A stretch of 64,000 nt of DNA, from positions 1,178,001 to 1,242,000 of the forward strand of contig JAFLCX010000001.1 of NCBI GenBank assembly GCA_017302635.1. Reading direction: 5' to 3'. Positions 41,842-51,448 of the stretch are shown here, one piece after another (the stretch's first letter is position 1; each line of letters opens with the position of its first letter). The DNA comes from Hyphomicrobiales bacterium (lineage in GTDB: Bacteria > Pseudomonadota > Alphaproteobacteria > Rhizobiales > Beijerinckiaceae). A program made the position numbers and the translations under genes. The notes beneath the pieces were generated by a model. It saw only the letters and a program-made list of their open reading frames with translations. It did no database searches and was not told where the DNA came from.

Positions 41842-42591
41842 TCAATCCGTTTCACGGCGGATAGCATGCATGCAGGCAGCAAGCGCCGCGCGGATCAGCG
41901 CCTCGGTGTTGCGTTCTGCCGCGACCGCAATGCGCAAAGCGGTGGATTGCGTCTTGAGCTGCTGTGCGACGCTTTCGGCGATGGCGGGTGACAGGCAGGC
42001 ATGGACAGGGCGGAGCAGGGCGCTTTCCAGTCCCGCCTCCCGCGCCAGACGCAGCAGGCTCGCCGTGCTCTCGCGGCTGAAATGCAGGATCGCATCGCAA
42101 GAATTCTGCGCGAGGGCGGCGCGCGCGGCTTCCGGCAATTCCACAGCGTCTTCCAAGCGGTAGCGCAACCATGGAATGAGCTGAATGCCAAGCCTTGCCG
42201 CATCAGATTCGAGTTCGGGCCGGCGCGGTTCGCCGGCGAGATAGACAAGCGTTTTCCCGCCGAAATCCGCCAGAATCCGAGCGAGGCTGGCAGCATCCCC
42301 CTGCGCGATCCGGATATCGTGAAATCCGGCGTCGCGCGCGGCATCGCCCGTTACCTCGCCGACCACGAGGCAGGGCAGGTCTAGCCAATGCTCCGGGATG
42401 GGCGCTCCCAGCGGGAAAGCGCGTGCACTTGTGGCCACGAGCGCCGCAGGTCGGGAAGGCACAGGTGTCGCGACGGCCACCCCCTTTCGTATCGGCGCAA
42501 GGATCGGGTCTCCGCCAAGCCGGGTTACCCATGCGGCGCTCCGGGATGCCTCCGGCTCCGCGCGCGTGATCAGCAGGCGCGGGTGCCTCAT
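41842..42591 (-). CDS. hemD: Uroporphyrinogen-III synthase
   Basis: A 249-residue enzyme that closes and inverts ring D of hydroxymethylbilane to give uroporphyrinogen III, the common precursor of heme, siroheme and cobalamin. It begins RLLITRAEPEASRSAAWV, the usual HemD start, and has the two-domain layout with LAGEPRRPELESDAARLG in the linker region and a C-terminal SxSxAxAL-like end. The family is highly variable, but its position two bases after hemC makes the identity secure. It is followed by mic60. Confidence 0.92.
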   Translation of the reverse strand: MRHPRLLITRAEPEASRSAAWVTRLGGDPILAPIRKGVAVATPVPSRPAALVATSARAFPLGAPIPEHWLDLPCLVVGEVTGDAARDAGFHDIRIAQGDAASLARILADFGGKTLVYLAGEPRRPELESDAARLGIQLIPWLRYRLEDAVELPEAARAALAQNSCDAILHFSRESTASLLRLAREAGLESALLRPVHACLSPAIAESVAQQLKTQSTALRIAVAAERNTEALIRAALAACMHAIRRETD

Positions 42592-42593
42592 GG

Positions 42594-43532
42594 TCAGAGT
42601 GCCGAAAGCCCGGCCGGCTGCTCGGCACGAAGGGATCGGCCGAGTCTTGCGCCCAAGGCCGCAGCATCGGCCTCATTGCTCGCCGGAATGGACTCGTGGC
42701 ATTCGCGAGCCTCGGTACCATCCGGGGACAGCACAATGCCGGAGAAACGGAGCTGGCCGCCGTCGATGCGGGCCGAACCGCCGATGGGCGTGCGACAGGA
42801 GCCGTCGAGAACGCCGAGAAAGGCGCGCTCGGCCGCAAGCTCCAGGCCGGTCTTGCGATGAGCAATCGCCGCGACAAGCGCGATCGTTTTTTCATCGTCA
42901 GCACGCGTCACAAGAGCGATGGCCCCTTGCCCGACCGCAGGGATGAAATGCTCGGCATCGAGAATTTCGGTGACATGGCCGTCAAGACCCAGCCGCGTCA
43001 GCCCGGCCATCGCGAGGATCACGCCGTCGAACGTGCCGTCAGCCGCCTTGTTGAGGCGGGTCTCGACATTGCCCCGCACATTCTCGACTACGAGGTCGGA
43101 TCGCAGGCGCTTCAGCATGGATTGCCGACGCAAAGAGACGGTGCCGATCCGCGCCCCGTTGGGCAGATTGGACAAGGACTTCCAGCGCGGCGCGATCAGG
43201 GCATCGCGGATATCGGCACGCGGCAGGTAGCCGGCAATCACGAGACCATCGGGGAGGACAGTCGGCAAATCCTTGGCCGAATGCACGGCGAGGTTTACCC
43301 GGCCCTCGAGCTGGGCGGTGTCGATTTCTTTCGTAAAAAGACCCTTGCCGCCGATTTCCGAGAGCGGGCGATCCTGTGTGGCATCGCCCGTGGTGCGAAT
43401 GATATCGAGCACAACCGCGCCTTCCGACCAGCCATGTGCAGCGACGAGGGCCGCAGCCGTCATGTTCGCCTGCGCCAGCGCCAGCGGCGAGCCGCGCGTA
43501 CCGATGGTGAGGAGGGCGCTCTGGGCGTTCAA
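42594..43532 (-). CDS. hemC: Porphobilinogen deaminase (hydroxymethylbilane synthase)
   Basis: A 312-residue enzyme that polymerises four porphobilinogens into hydroxymethylbilane. Motifs include LTIGTRGSPLALAQA at the N-terminus, HSAKDLPT, SLRRQSMLKRLR for substrate binding, VGQGAIAL, and C246 in LDGSCRTPIGG, which carries the dipyrromethane cofactor. There is no ATG near the conserved N-terminus; GGAG lies about eight bases before a TTG at 43532 (MNAQSALLTIG), which I take as the start. It is divergent from tsaD with about 105 bases between, and first in the hem operon. Confidence 0.95.
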   Translation of the reverse strand: MNAQSALLTIGTRGSPLALAQANMTAAALVAAHGWSEGAVVLDIIRTTGDATQDRPLSEIGGKGLFTKEIDTAQLEGRVNLAVHSAKDLPTVLPDGLVIAGYLPRADIRDALIAPRWKSLSNLPNGARIGTVSLRRQSMLKRLRSDLVVENVRGNVETRLNKAADGTFDGVILAMAGLTRLGLDGHVTEILDAEHFIPAVGQGAIALVTRADDEKTIALVAAIAHRKTGLELAAERAFLGVLDGSCRTPIGGSARIDGGQLRFSGIVLSPDGTEARECHESIPASNEADAAALGARLGRSLRAEQPAGLSAL

Positions 43533-43636
43533 AATGGAAATCTCCAAAGGTCCGGCCTTCCAAACCAGGCCGCACTTCGTCTAGAACGGCCCGGCTATCT
43601 TCGGCAAGCGCGTGATTCTGGCGAGTTTTCTCATTC

Positions 43637-44692
43637 ATGCATGTTCTCGGCATCGAAACGACGTGCGACGAGACCTCGGCGGCCATCGTTGCGACGATGC
43701 CGGACGGTTCCCGGCGGATCCTGTCGAACCGAATCCGCTCGCAGATCGCCGAGCATGCGCCGTTCGGTGGCGTGGTTCCGGAAATCGCGGCACGGGCGCA
43801 TGTCGATATTCTCGACCGGATGATCGCGGATGCCCTCAAGGAAGCCGGCATCACCATGACCAATCTGGATGGCATCGCGGCGGCGGCTGGGCCGGGGCTG
43901 ATCGGCGGCGTGCTGGTCGGGCTCACGACCGGCAAGGCGCTGGCACTGGCGCTGGGCAAGCCCTTGATGGCGGTGAATCATCTTGAAGCCCATGCGCTGA
44001 CGCCCCGGCTGACCGATGAACTCGGCTTTCCTTACCTGCTGCTGCTGGTCTCTGGCGGGCATACGCAGCTTGTCGCGGTCGAGGATGTGGGGAAATATCG
44101 CCGTCTTGGCACCACGATCGATGACGCGATTGGCGAGGCGTTCGACAAGGTCGCGAAGATGCTTTCGCTCGGCTTTCCGGGCGGTCCGGCGGTGGAGCGC
44201 GCCGCGATGAAGGGCGATCCGACCCGCTTCCAGCTGCCCCGGCCCTTGCACGGCAAGCCGGAGCCGAATTTCTCACTTTCGGGCCTCAAGACCGCCGTGC
44301 GCCTTGCCGCAGAGGCCATTCAGCCGCTGAACGAACAGGATTGTGCGGACCTCTGCGCGAGTTTTCAGGCGGCGATCGTCGATTGCATTGTCGATCGCAC
44401 GCGAATGGGCATCCGTGCGTTCCGCCAGCAGGTCGGCAACCCTTCGGCGCTCGTGATCGCCGGGGGCGTCGGCGCGAACCGCGCGATCCGCCATGCTCTC
44501 CAGCGTGTCGCAATGGAAGCCGGCCTGAAATGCCTGGTGCCGCCGCCCGCTCTGTGCACCGACAATGGCGCGATGATCGCCTGGGCGGGGATCGAACGCC
44601 TTCAGCGGGGCATGGTCGATCCGCTCGATTTTTCCGCCCGTCCGCGCTGGCCGCTTGATGAAGCCGCCGCAAAGCCGGGGGCCAGAGCATGA
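43637..44692 (+). CDS. tsaD: tRNA N6-threonylcarbamoyladenosine transferase TsaD
   Basis: A 351-residue ASKHA-fold enzyme that moves the threonylcarbamoyl group onto A37 of ANN-decoding tRNAs. It shows [13 protein letters not shown] at the start, the metal-binding NHLEAH (H115, H119), LVSGGHTQL and the GGVGANRA motif near the C-terminus. Length is normal. It is followed by gpsA after 55 bases, the common alphaproteobacterial order, and the gap holds a small palindrome. It is divergent from hemC. Confidence 0.96.
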   Translation: MHVLGIETTCDETSAAIVATMPDGSRRILSNRIRSQIAEHAPFGGVVPEIAARAHVDILDRMIADALKEAGITMTNLDGIAAAAGPGLIGGVLVGLTTGKALALALGKPLMAVNHLEAHALTPRLTDELGFPYLLLLVSGGHTQLVAVEDVGKYRRLGTTIDDAIGEAFDKVAKMLSLGFPGGPAVERAAMKGDPTRFQLPRPLHGKPEPNFSLSGLKTAVRLAAEAIQPLNEQDCADLCASFQAAIVDCIVDRTRMGIRAFRQQVGNPSALVIAGGVGANRAIRHALQRVAMEAGLKCLVPPPALCTDNGAMIAWAGIERLQRGMVDPLDFSARPRWPLDEAAAKPGARA

Positions 44693-44695
44693 GCA

Positions 44696-44718
44696 GCAAA
44701 AGTGGATACCGGTTTTGC
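44696..44718. repeat. Imperfect 23-base palindrome between tsaD and gpsA
   Basis: GCAAAAGTGG-ATA-CCGGTTTTGC forms a hairpin with 8 of 10 pairs. The sequence closely resembles a short intergenic repeat (AAAGTGG..ACCGGTTTT core) that I recall in many copies in Hyphomicrobiales genomes. It lies four bases after the tsaD stop and 30 bases before the gpsA start. Only one copy is visible in this window. Confidence 0.45.
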
Positions 44719-44747
44719 GTCAACGAATGCGGCGGAAAGATCAGTTC

Positions 44748-45734
44748 ATGAGCGCCAACCGCGTTTCGGTCCTTGGAGCCGGCGCCTTCGGCACAGCACT
44801 TGCCATTGCCTTCGCGCGGGCCGGTCGTGACGTTTCTCTATGGGGTCGGGATTCCGGGCGCATGGCGGAATGCGCAAGAACCCGCCAATGCGGTGCGGTT
44901 CTGCCCGGACTTGCGCTGGAGGCGCGCATCAGCCCCATTTCTGACCTCGCACAGGCCGCGAGCGCGCCCGTGATCGTGATCGCCGTGCCGGCGCAGGCCT
45001 TGCGGCAGGTCTCGGAGGCACTCGCAACCCTGATGACTCCCGGCCATGCGGTGATTTCCGCCGCGAAGGGCATCGAGCAGCGTTCAGGCCATTTCGTTAC
45101 GGAAGTGATGGCGGACGAGTTGGGTCCCCAACGGCTCGGCGTGCTTTCGGGCCCGTCTTTCGCGGCGGATATCGCGCGGGGCCTTCCCACAGCAATCAGT
45201 CTCGCCATGGCAGATGCGCAGGATGCCGGTGTCCTCGCCGCGCATCTCGGTTCACCCGGTTTCCGGATTTATCATTCGACTGATGTGCGCGGCGTGGAGA
45301 TCGGCGGCGCAGCAAAGAACGTGCTGGCCATCGCCGCCGGGATTGTGGCGGGGCTTGGCCTTGGCGAGAGCGCACGTGCCGCCATTGTCACGCGCGGTTT
45401 CGCGGAACTGCGGCGCTTTGCGGCTTCGCTCGGTGCTCGGTCTGAGACCCTGATGGGCCTTTCCGGGCTCGGCGACCTTCTGCTCACGGCTTCCTCGGCG
45501 CAGAGCCGGAACTTCTCACTGGGTCTTGCCCTCGGGCAAGGCCGGTCGCTGGCCGAAGCGGCGGGCGGCAAGCTCGCGGAAGGCGTTTTCACGGCGGCGG
45601 CACTTGATGACATGGCCCGCGCCCGCTCAATCGATATGCCGATTGCGACGGGCGTGCGCGCTATTCTCGATGGCCGGATTTCGGTTCAAGATGCCATGAG
45701 CGCGCTGATGGCGCGCCCGTTCCGGGAGGAGTGA
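44748..45734 (+). CDS. gpsA: NAD(P)-dependent glycerol-3-phosphate dehydrogenase
   Basis: A 328-residue dehydrogenase that reduces dihydroxyacetone phosphate to sn-glycerol-3-phosphate for phospholipid synthesis. The Rossmann motif GAGAFGTALA is at 9-18. The catalytic region contains SAAKGIEQ and GGAAKNVLAIAAGI with the active-site lysine. The ATG at 44748 follows GGCGGAAAG. It is downstream of tsaD and three bases before the EVE-domain gene. Confidence 0.95.
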   Translation: MSANRVSVLGAGAFGTALAIAFARAGRDVSLWGRDSGRMAECARTRQCGAVLPGLALEARISPISDLAQAASAPVIVIAVPAQALRQVSEALATLMTPGHAVISAAKGIEQRSGHFVTEVMADELGPQRLGVLSGPSFAADIARGLPTAISLAMADAQDAGVLAAHLGSPGFRIYHSTDVRGVEIGGAAKNVLAIAAGIVAGLGLGESARAAIVTRGFAELRRFAASLGARSETLMGLSGLGDLLLTASSAQSRNFSLGLALGQGRSLAEAAGGKLAEGVFTAAALDDMARARSIDMPIATGVRAILDGRISVQDAMSALMARPFREE

Positions 45735-45737
45735 GAT

Positions 45738-46154
45738 ATGCCCCATTGGCTGGTGAAATCCGAACCTTTCAAATGGTCGTGGGACCAGCAGGTCAAGGCC
45801 GGCGGGAAGGGCACCTTCTGGGATGGCGTGCGCAACCATTCGGCCAAGCTGAACCTCAAGGCCATGAAGAAGGGTGAACACGCCTTTTTCTACCATTCCA
45901 ATGAGGGACTAGAGATTGTCGGCCTCGTTGAGGTGATCCGCGAGGCCTACCCTGATCCCACAGCCGAGCCGGGCGAGCCGTGGGTTGTCGTGGATTTCGC
46001 GGCAGTGAAGCCCCTGCCGAGGCCCGTTTCGCTCCAGCAGGTCAAGGCCACGCCGGCGCTCGCCAAAATGAGCCTCGTGACCTCGATGCGTCTCTCCGTG
46101 CAGCCCGTCACGGATGAGGAATGGGAACTCGTATGCCGGATGGGCGGGCTTTGA
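45738..46154 (+). CDS. EVE-domain protein
   Basis: A 138-residue single-domain EVE protein (PUA-like fold), beginning MPHWLVKSEPFKWSWD and containing FWDGVRNHSAKLNLKAMKKG and FFYHSNEG, the core of the family. EVE domains are related to YTH and bind modified bases in RNA or DNA. Stand-alone members like this one are common downstream of gpsA in alphaproteobacteria, so they are likely housekeeping. It starts three bases after gpsA. Confidence 0.92.
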   Translation: MPHWLVKSEPFKWSWDQQVKAGGKGTFWDGVRNHSAKLNLKAMKKGEHAFFYHSNEGLEIVGLVEVIREAYPDPTAEPGEPWVVVDFAAVKPLPRPVSLQQVKATPALAKMSLVTSMRLSVQPVTDEEWELVCRMGGL

Positions 46155-46309
46155 TCCGCGCATTGGTTCTAGGCTGAAAGTTCATGGGTCGAATTGCGGA
46201 TATGCACGTGGCTTCCGTGCGGCAAATCTTTGCGATATGAGCAAAAACAGAAGAGCAAGGCTGGCCGCAGTTCAGTCACGGGCTCTCGGTTCAGTACGGG
46301 AGGTTGCCG

Positions 46310-48256
46310 ATGTCGGAGAAAGTCTATGAGGTTTCGGCTGCGTGGAAAAAACGCGCGCTGATCAACGACGCCAAGTACAAGAAAATGTACAACGCCTCGG
46401 TGAACAATCCTGAGAATTTCTGGGCAGAGCACGGCAAGCGGATCGATTGGTTCAAGCCTTTCACCAAGGTCAAGAATACGAGCTACAAGCCGGGCAAAGT
46501 CTCGATCAAATGGTTTGAGGACGGCACCACCAACGTTTCCTACAATTGCGTTGACCGGCATCTTGTGACCCGTGCCAATCAGGTCGCCATCATCTGGGAG
46601 GGCGACGATCCCAAGGATTCCAAGAAGGTCACCTATGCCGAGCTGCACCGGCAGGTCTGCCGGATGGCCAATGTCTTCAAAGCCCACGGCGTGAAGAAGG
46701 GTGATCGTGTCACGATCTATCTGCCGATGATCCTCGAGGCCGCCTATGCCATGCTCGCCTGTACGCGCATCGGTGCCGTGCATTCGATCGTCTTTGGCGG
46801 CTTCTCGCCGGACAGTCTCGCGGGGCGCATCGAGGATTGCGATTCGAAGATCGTCATCACGTCCGATGAAGGCCTGCGCGGCGGCAAAGCGGTTCCGCTG
46901 AAAAAGAATGTCGATGCCGCGCATGACAAGGTTAAGGGCGGTATCGAGAAGGTCATCGTGGTTCAGCGCACCGGTGGCAGGGTGACCATGCAGCCCGGCC
47001 GTGACGTGTGGTATCATGAAGAAGCTGCCAAGGTTTCCGATCATTGCCCGCCGGTTGAAATGAAGGCGGAAGACCCGCTCTTCATCCTCTACACGTCCGG
47101 TTCGACCGGCAAGCCGAAGGGCGTGCTGCATACCACCGGCGGCTATCTCGTCTACGCGTCGATGACGCACAAATACGTCTTCGATTATCAGGACGGCGAT
47201 ATCTACTGGTGCACGGCCGATGTGGGTTGGGTGACTGGCCACAGCTACATCGTCTATGGCCCGCTCGCGAACGGCGCCACGACGCTGATGTTCGAAGGCA
47301 TCCCGAATTACCCCTCCGACGGCCGTTTCTGGGAAGTGATCGACAAGCACAAGGTCAACACCTTCTACACCGCTCCCACCGCCATCCGCGCCCTCATGCA
47401 GAAGGGCGAGGCGCCGGTGAAGGCGACGAAGCGCAAGTCGCTGCGGCTGCTGGGTTCGGTCGGCGAACCCATCAATCCCGAAGCCTGGGAATGGTATCAC
47501 AAGGTCGTCGGCGACAGCCGCTGCCCGATTGTCGACACCTGGTGGCAGACCGAAACCGGTGGCGTGCTCATCACGCCGCTGCCGGGTGCGACCGCGCTGA
47601 AGCCCGGTTCGGCCACGCGTCCGTTCTTCGGCGTGAAGCCCGAGGTGGTGGACGCGAACGGCAAGGTTCTCAAGGGCGCTTGCGAGGGCAACCTGGTCAT
47701 CACGGACAGCTGGCCCGGCCAGATGCGCACGGTCTATGGCGACCACAAGCGTTTCGAGGAAACCTATTTCGCAACCTACCCCAACACCTACTTCACGGGT
47801 GACGGGTGCCGGCGCGACAAGGACGGCTATTACTGGATCACCGGCCGCGTCGATGACGTAATCAACGTCTCGGGCCATCGCATGGGCACGGCGGAAGTGG
47901 AGAGTGCGCTCGTCGCCCATCCGAAGGTTTCCGAATCGGCGGTCGTCGGCTATCCGCACGATATCAAGGGGCAGGGTATCTATGCCTATGTCACCCTGAT
48001 GACGGGGCATACGCCCTCGGATGATCTGCGGAAAGAGCTGGTCTCGTGGGTGCGCAATGAGATCGGCCCGATCGCAACCCCGGACAAGATCCAGTTCTCG
48101 CCCGGCCTGCCGAAAACCCGATCGGGCAAGATCATGCGTCGCATCCTGCGCAAGATCGCCGAGGATGATTTCGGCGCGCTCGGCGATACATCCACACTTG
48201 CAGATCCGAGCGTTGTCGACGACCTTATTGCGAACCGGCAGAACAAGAAGGCCTGA
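46310..48256 (+). CDS. acs: Acetyl-CoA synthetase
   Basis: A 648-residue AMP-forming acetate-CoA ligase of normal length. ATP motif [11 protein letters not shown] is at 261-271, [10 protein letters not shown] supplies the acetate and AMP pocket, [17 protein letters not shown] follows, and the regulatory acetylation lysine is in [12 protein letters not shown]. It makes acetyl-CoA from acetate, ATP and CoA. GGGAGG lies six bases before the ATG at 46310 (MSEKVYEV). It is monocistronic, ending before a clear terminator. Confidence 0.96.
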   Translation: MSEKVYEVSAAWKKRALINDAKYKKMYNASVNNPENFWAEHGKRIDWFKPFTKVKNTSYKPGKVSIKWFEDGTTNVSYNCVDRHLVTRANQVAIIWEGDDPKDSKKVTYAELHRQVCRMANVFKAHGVKKGDRVTIYLPMILEAAYAMLACTRIGAVHSIVFGGFSPDSLAGRIEDCDSKIVITSDEGLRGGKAVPLKKNVDAAHDKVKGGIEKVIVVQRTGGRVTMQPGRDVWYHEEAAKVSDHCPPVEMKAEDPLFILYTSGSTGKPKGVLHTTGGYLVYASMTHKYVFDYQDGDIYWCTADVGWVTGHSYIVYGPLANGATTLMFEGIPNYPSDGRFWEVIDKHKVNTFYTAPTAIRALMQKGEAPVKATKRKSLRLLGSVGEPINPEAWEWYHKVVGDSRCPIVDTWWQTETGGVLITPLPGATALKPGSATRPFFGVKPEVVDANGKVLKGACEGNLVITDSWPGQMRTVYGDHKRFEETYFATYPNTYFTGDGCRRDKDGYYWITGRVDDVINVSGHRMGTAEVESALVAHPKVSESAVVGYPHDIKGQGIYAYVTLMTGHTPSDDLRKELVSWVRNEIGPIATPDKIQFSPGLPKTRSGKIMRRILRKIAEDDFGALGDTSTLADPSVVDDLIANRQNKKA

Positions 48257-48290
48257 TTCGCGCCTGAGATTTCGTTCTCCCTGGACTGAA

Positions 48291-48323
48291 AGGGGCGGCT
48301 TTTCTGGGCCGCCCTTCTTCTTT
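48291..48323 (+). terminator. Terminator after acs
   Basis: Stem GGGCGGC (48293-48299) and GCCGCCC (48308-48314), extended by A-T and G-T pairs, with an 8-base loop, is followed by the T-rich TTCTTCTTT. It lies 35 bases downstream of the acs stop codon. Confidence 0.85.
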
Positions 48324-48333
48324 GTGACGCACG

Positions 48334-48361
48334 AAAAAAGACCGCCGGCGATGCGGCGGCC
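48334..48361 (-). terminator. Terminator after hemN (minus strand)
   Basis: Read on the minus strand, a CGGCGG/CCGCCG-type hairpin (48342-48359) is followed by TCTTTTTT. It lies about 40 bases downstream of the hemN stop and back to back with the acs terminator. Confidence 0.8.
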
Positions 48362-48400
48362 TCAAGGCAGGGCGAAGGAGGAACTGCGCCCGGGAAAGCG

Positions 48401-49759
48401 TTACACTGCAACCGAATGCCGGCCTGCGGCTTGCGCCAGATAGGCATCGAACCGCGCCGCGATCAGCCGCAGGAAAGGCCGTCCGGCTTCGGTGACGATC
48501 AGCCCGTCGCGGGTGCGGATCACCCATCCGCGCCTTGCCTCATCCCGGAATTGATCCATCTCGGCCCTTATCTCGCCCTTCACCGCTTCCGGCGCAGTGC
48601 TCTGGGCCAGAATGCGCTCGTCCATCTCCATCCGGCACATCAGCGACTCGATCACCGCGCGCCGCAGCCGGTCTTCTTCATTGAGCGCCACACCGCGTGC
48701 AATGGGCAGCTTGCCTTCGGAGATCAACGCGAGATAACGGCCGGTTGTTGGTTCGTTCTGCGTGTACCCGTTGGGAAGGGAACTGATCGCTGAGGCTCCG
48801 AATCCGATCAGGGCATCGGCTGGGTCAACCGTGTAGCCCTGAAAATTCCGCCTGAGCGCGCCCCGGCGCGCCGCGACCGCCAGTGCATCAGCGGGTTTCG
48901 CGAAATGATCGATCCCGACCCGCACATAGCCGGCAGCAATCAGGAAACGGGCGGCACTCTCGGCCTGCACGAAACGTTCCTCGATGCCCGGCAGCGACTC
49001 CGGTGGAATCATTTCCTGATGCTTTTTCATCCAGGGCACATGCGCATAACCAAACAGCGCGATGCGATCGGGGTCGAGGCTCACGACCTTATCGAGGGTT
49101 GCGAGCAATCGCGCCTCGTTCTGATGCGGGAGGCCATAAATCGCATCGATGTTGAGGGACGAGACGCCGTGAGCGCGAAACGCTTCCGCCACCCGCTGGG
49201 TTTCCTCGAAGCTCTGCTCGCGATTGATGGCCCACTGAACCTCGGGGTCGAAATCCTGCACGCCAAGGCTCACGCGCGTCAGGCCGATCCCGGCAAGGGC
49301 GTCGATCCGCGCCTGATCGAGCCCGCGCGGATCGATCTCGACCGCGAACTCGCAGCCCGGCTTCAGTGCGAAGACTTCCCGCGTCGCCGTGCCGAGGCGA
49401 CGAATGTCATCGGGAGACAGCATGGTTGGCGAGCCGCCGCCCCAGTGGATATGCGACACCGCCGCCCGATCCGGCACTTTCTCGGCCGCCATCCGGATTT
49501 CTCGGATCAAACCGCCCAGATAGAGCCCGACCGGCTCGTACCGCCGTGTGATGCGTGTATGGCAGCCGCAGAACCAGCACAGGCTGTCGCAGAACGGGAT
49601 GTGCATGTAGAGCGAGAGGTCCGCACTCCGGGGCAGGCTTTCGAGCCAGGCCCCGTAATCTGCTTCCCGGATGCCAGCATGGAAATGCGGTGCAGTCGGG
49701 TAGCTGGTGTAGCGGGGGACCGGCTTGCCGATCAGGCGAACGATATCACTGGCGACCAT
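48401..49759 (-). CDS. hemN: Oxygen-independent coproporphyrinogen III oxidase
   Basis: A 452-residue radical SAM enzyme, the right length for true HemN. The cluster motif CDSLCWFC has cysteines at 57, 61 and 64, with the extra C66 of HemN (CxxxCxxCxC). It continues with HWGGGSPTML and GLPHQNEARL. It decarboxylates coproporphyrinogen III to protoporphyrinogen IX without oxygen. I chose the ATG at 49759 (MVASDIVRLIGKPVPRYTSYP). It lies 117 bases downstream of the cyclopropane synthase gene. I found no clear FNR/FixK box in that gap. Together with the hem operon at 39-43.5 kb it shows a heme-making facultative or microaerobic lifestyle. Confidence 0.93.
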   Translation of the reverse strand: MVASDIVRLIGKPVPRYTSYPTAPHFHAGIREADYGAWLESLPRSADLSLYMHIPFCDSLCWFCGCHTRITRRYEPVGLYLGGLIREIRMAAEKVPDRAAVSHIHWGGGSPTMLSPDDIRRLGTATREVFALKPGCEFAVEIDPRGLDQARIDALAGIGLTRVSLGVQDFDPEVQWAINREQSFEETQRVAEAFRAHGVSSLNIDAIYGLPHQNEARLLATLDKVVSLDPDRIALFGYAHVPWMKKHQEMIPPESLPGIEERFVQAESAARFLIAAGYVRVGIDHFAKPADALAVAARRGALRRNFQGYTVDPADALIGFGASAISSLPNGYTQNEPTTGRYLALISEGKLPIARGVALNEEDRLRRAVIESLMCRMEMDERILAQSTAPEAVKGEIRAEMDQFRDEARRGWVIRTRDGLIVTEAGRPFLRLIAARFDAYLAQAAGRHSVAV

Positions 49760-49876
49760 GACAAGCGGGTCCGAAGAGTTGCACTCGTGGCACCCTGCCT
49801 GAACCGCGGAGCGCGGACCTTGCGCTGGAGCAAACAGGTCGGCTTCCTGGCACTCCCAATCCGGCGTTGCTGGCAA

Positions 49877-51208
49877 TCAGCGATAAAGATCGGCCCGGCT
49901 TGCCGGCACGTTGAGTGCCAATCTGTCGCCTTCACGCTTCTTTTTCGAGGCGAGTGTCTGGAACAGGCTCAATGACCCGCGCGAGAATGCGAGGCTGACC
50001 CCGGCCAGATAGGCGAGCCAGATCCGGGTGCGCTCGGGGCCGACCATGTCCTCGGCCTCGGTGCGGCGGGCATGAAGCCGCTCGCACCACAGGGCGGTCG
50101 TCTTCGCATAGTGCGCGCGCCAACCTTCGACATCATGCACCTCGAAACCATGGGACTCCAGCTTGGTGGTCGAATGGCCGATATGGTCGACCTCCCCGCC
50201 CGGAAAGATGTAGGACGTCATGGCTTTGTATTCCGGGCGCATCCGGTGGAACATCCTCTCGCTCTTCCGCCCGCGCCGGGTGATGGCATGGTGGAGGTAG
50301 AGCCCGCCGGGCTTGAGCAACCGGTTCACAGCCGAAAAATAGGCGTCATGCGCAGCAAAACCGACATGCTCGTACATGCCGATCGAGGCGATCTTGTCGA
50401 ATTGCTCCGTCACCGCCTCGTAAGGTTTCAGCTCCAGCGTCACGAGGTGCTCGAGCCCCAGTGCCCGTACGCGGCGCTGACCCTCCTCGATCTGGGCCGG
50501 TGACAGGGTCACACCATGGCCTCTCACGCCATAATTCTGTGCCGCGTGGATCAGCAGCGCACCCCAGCCGCAGCCAATATCAAGCAGGGTCTCGCCCGGT
50601 TGGAGGCGCAGTTTGCGGCAGATCATGTCGATTTTTTCGAGTTGTGCGCGCTCGATATCGTTGTGCCATTCCGAAAAATAGGCGCAGGTATAGACCATGC
50701 GCTGATCGAGAAAGAGCTGATAGAAGGCATTCGACAGATCGTAATGGAAGGGAATATCGGCGGCGTTCTCCTTGGTCGTTGCGCGTTCCAGCGGGCGGCC
50801 CTGCCCGTCATATCCCGCGCCAGTTGCCATGCCCGGCCCGAAAGCGATCGGGAGAGCGAGTTTCGCCAGCTTTGCGAGGCCAATCCGTTTCAGAACCGCT
50901 TTCGGCTTTTCCGATGGCCGAAGTGCCGCGAGATCCAGCAAGGTGCCGCCCACGATATCGATTGCGCCGCTCGCATAGCCCTTCATGAAGGTCTTGATGC
51001 CCGGCTTTCGCGCGAGGCTGGGGAAAAACCCCGGATCGCGCAGATGAATCTCCAGCGTCGGATGCCGCTTCTCTCCGCCCAGCATCACTTCGCTGCCATC
51101 CCAGAGCCGGACCGGCACGCCGATCGGAAATCCCGCCCCTATCCCCTCCAGCAGATTCCGCGTCGCGCCGAGAATTCCGGCCCCGCCGGCAGCATTGGGC
51201 AATCTCAT
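49877..51208 (-). CDS. cfa: Cyclopropane-fatty-acyl-phospholipid synthase
   Basis: A 443-residue SAM-dependent enzyme that adds a methylene bridge to unsaturated acyl chains in membrane lipids. It has an N-terminal lipid-binding domain (1-145), HYDLSN (155-160), CAYF (175-178), the SAM motif DIGCGWG (210-216) and GMYEHVG with the bicarbonate-site glutamate. GGGGGAG precedes the ATG. The family assignment is firm; a methyltransferase acting on other lipids is a less likely alternative. It is followed by hemN on the same strand. Confidence 0.9.
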   Translation of the reverse strand: MRLPNAAGGAGILGATRNLLEGIGAGFPIGVPVRLWDGSEVMLGGEKRHPTLEIHLRDPGFFPSLARKPGIKTFMKGYASGAIDIVGGTLLDLAALRPSEKPKAVLKRIGLAKLAKLALPIAFGPGMATGAGYDGQGRPLERATTKENAADIPFHYDLSNAFYQLFLDQRMVYTCAYFSEWHNDIERAQLEKIDMICRKLRLQPGETLLDIGCGWGALLIHAAQNYGVRGHGVTLSPAQIEEGQRRVRALGLEHLVTLELKPYEAVTEQFDKIASIGMYEHVGFAAHDAYFSAVNRLLKPGGLYLHHAITRRGRKSERMFHRMRPEYKAMTSYIFPGGEVDHIGHSTTKLESHGFEVHDVEGWRAHYAKTTALWCERLHARRTEAEDMVGPERTRIWLAYLAGVSLAFSRGSLSLFQTLASKKKREGDRLALNVPASRADLYR

Positions 51209-51448
51209 CAGAACTCCCCCCGCTTTCCGGCCTCACGTGACGATCGGAAGTCCTCGTTTGTGTCAGCCGACATGCGGTGCTCGTCAAGTCCGAGCGACCG
51301 ATGATCGCGATGGCTCGACGGTCGACATTCATATTTCCCTAACGCTAACAATAAATTGCCCCCTCATTTGCTGCTGCGGGAAAGATTTTCGCGACCTCGA
51401 ACGCGCAAGGATTTCGCCGGACTGTTCCAGCTCAACCGGAGTGTGCAC

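Noticed and set aside
46169..48010. Minus-strand reading frame of 613 codons opposite acs
   Set aside because: It mirrors the acetyl-CoA synthetase frame and shows only shadow composition.
49760..49876. Possible FNR/FixK box upstream of hemN
   Set aside because: I looked for TTGAT-N4-ATCAA and found no acceptable match in the gap.
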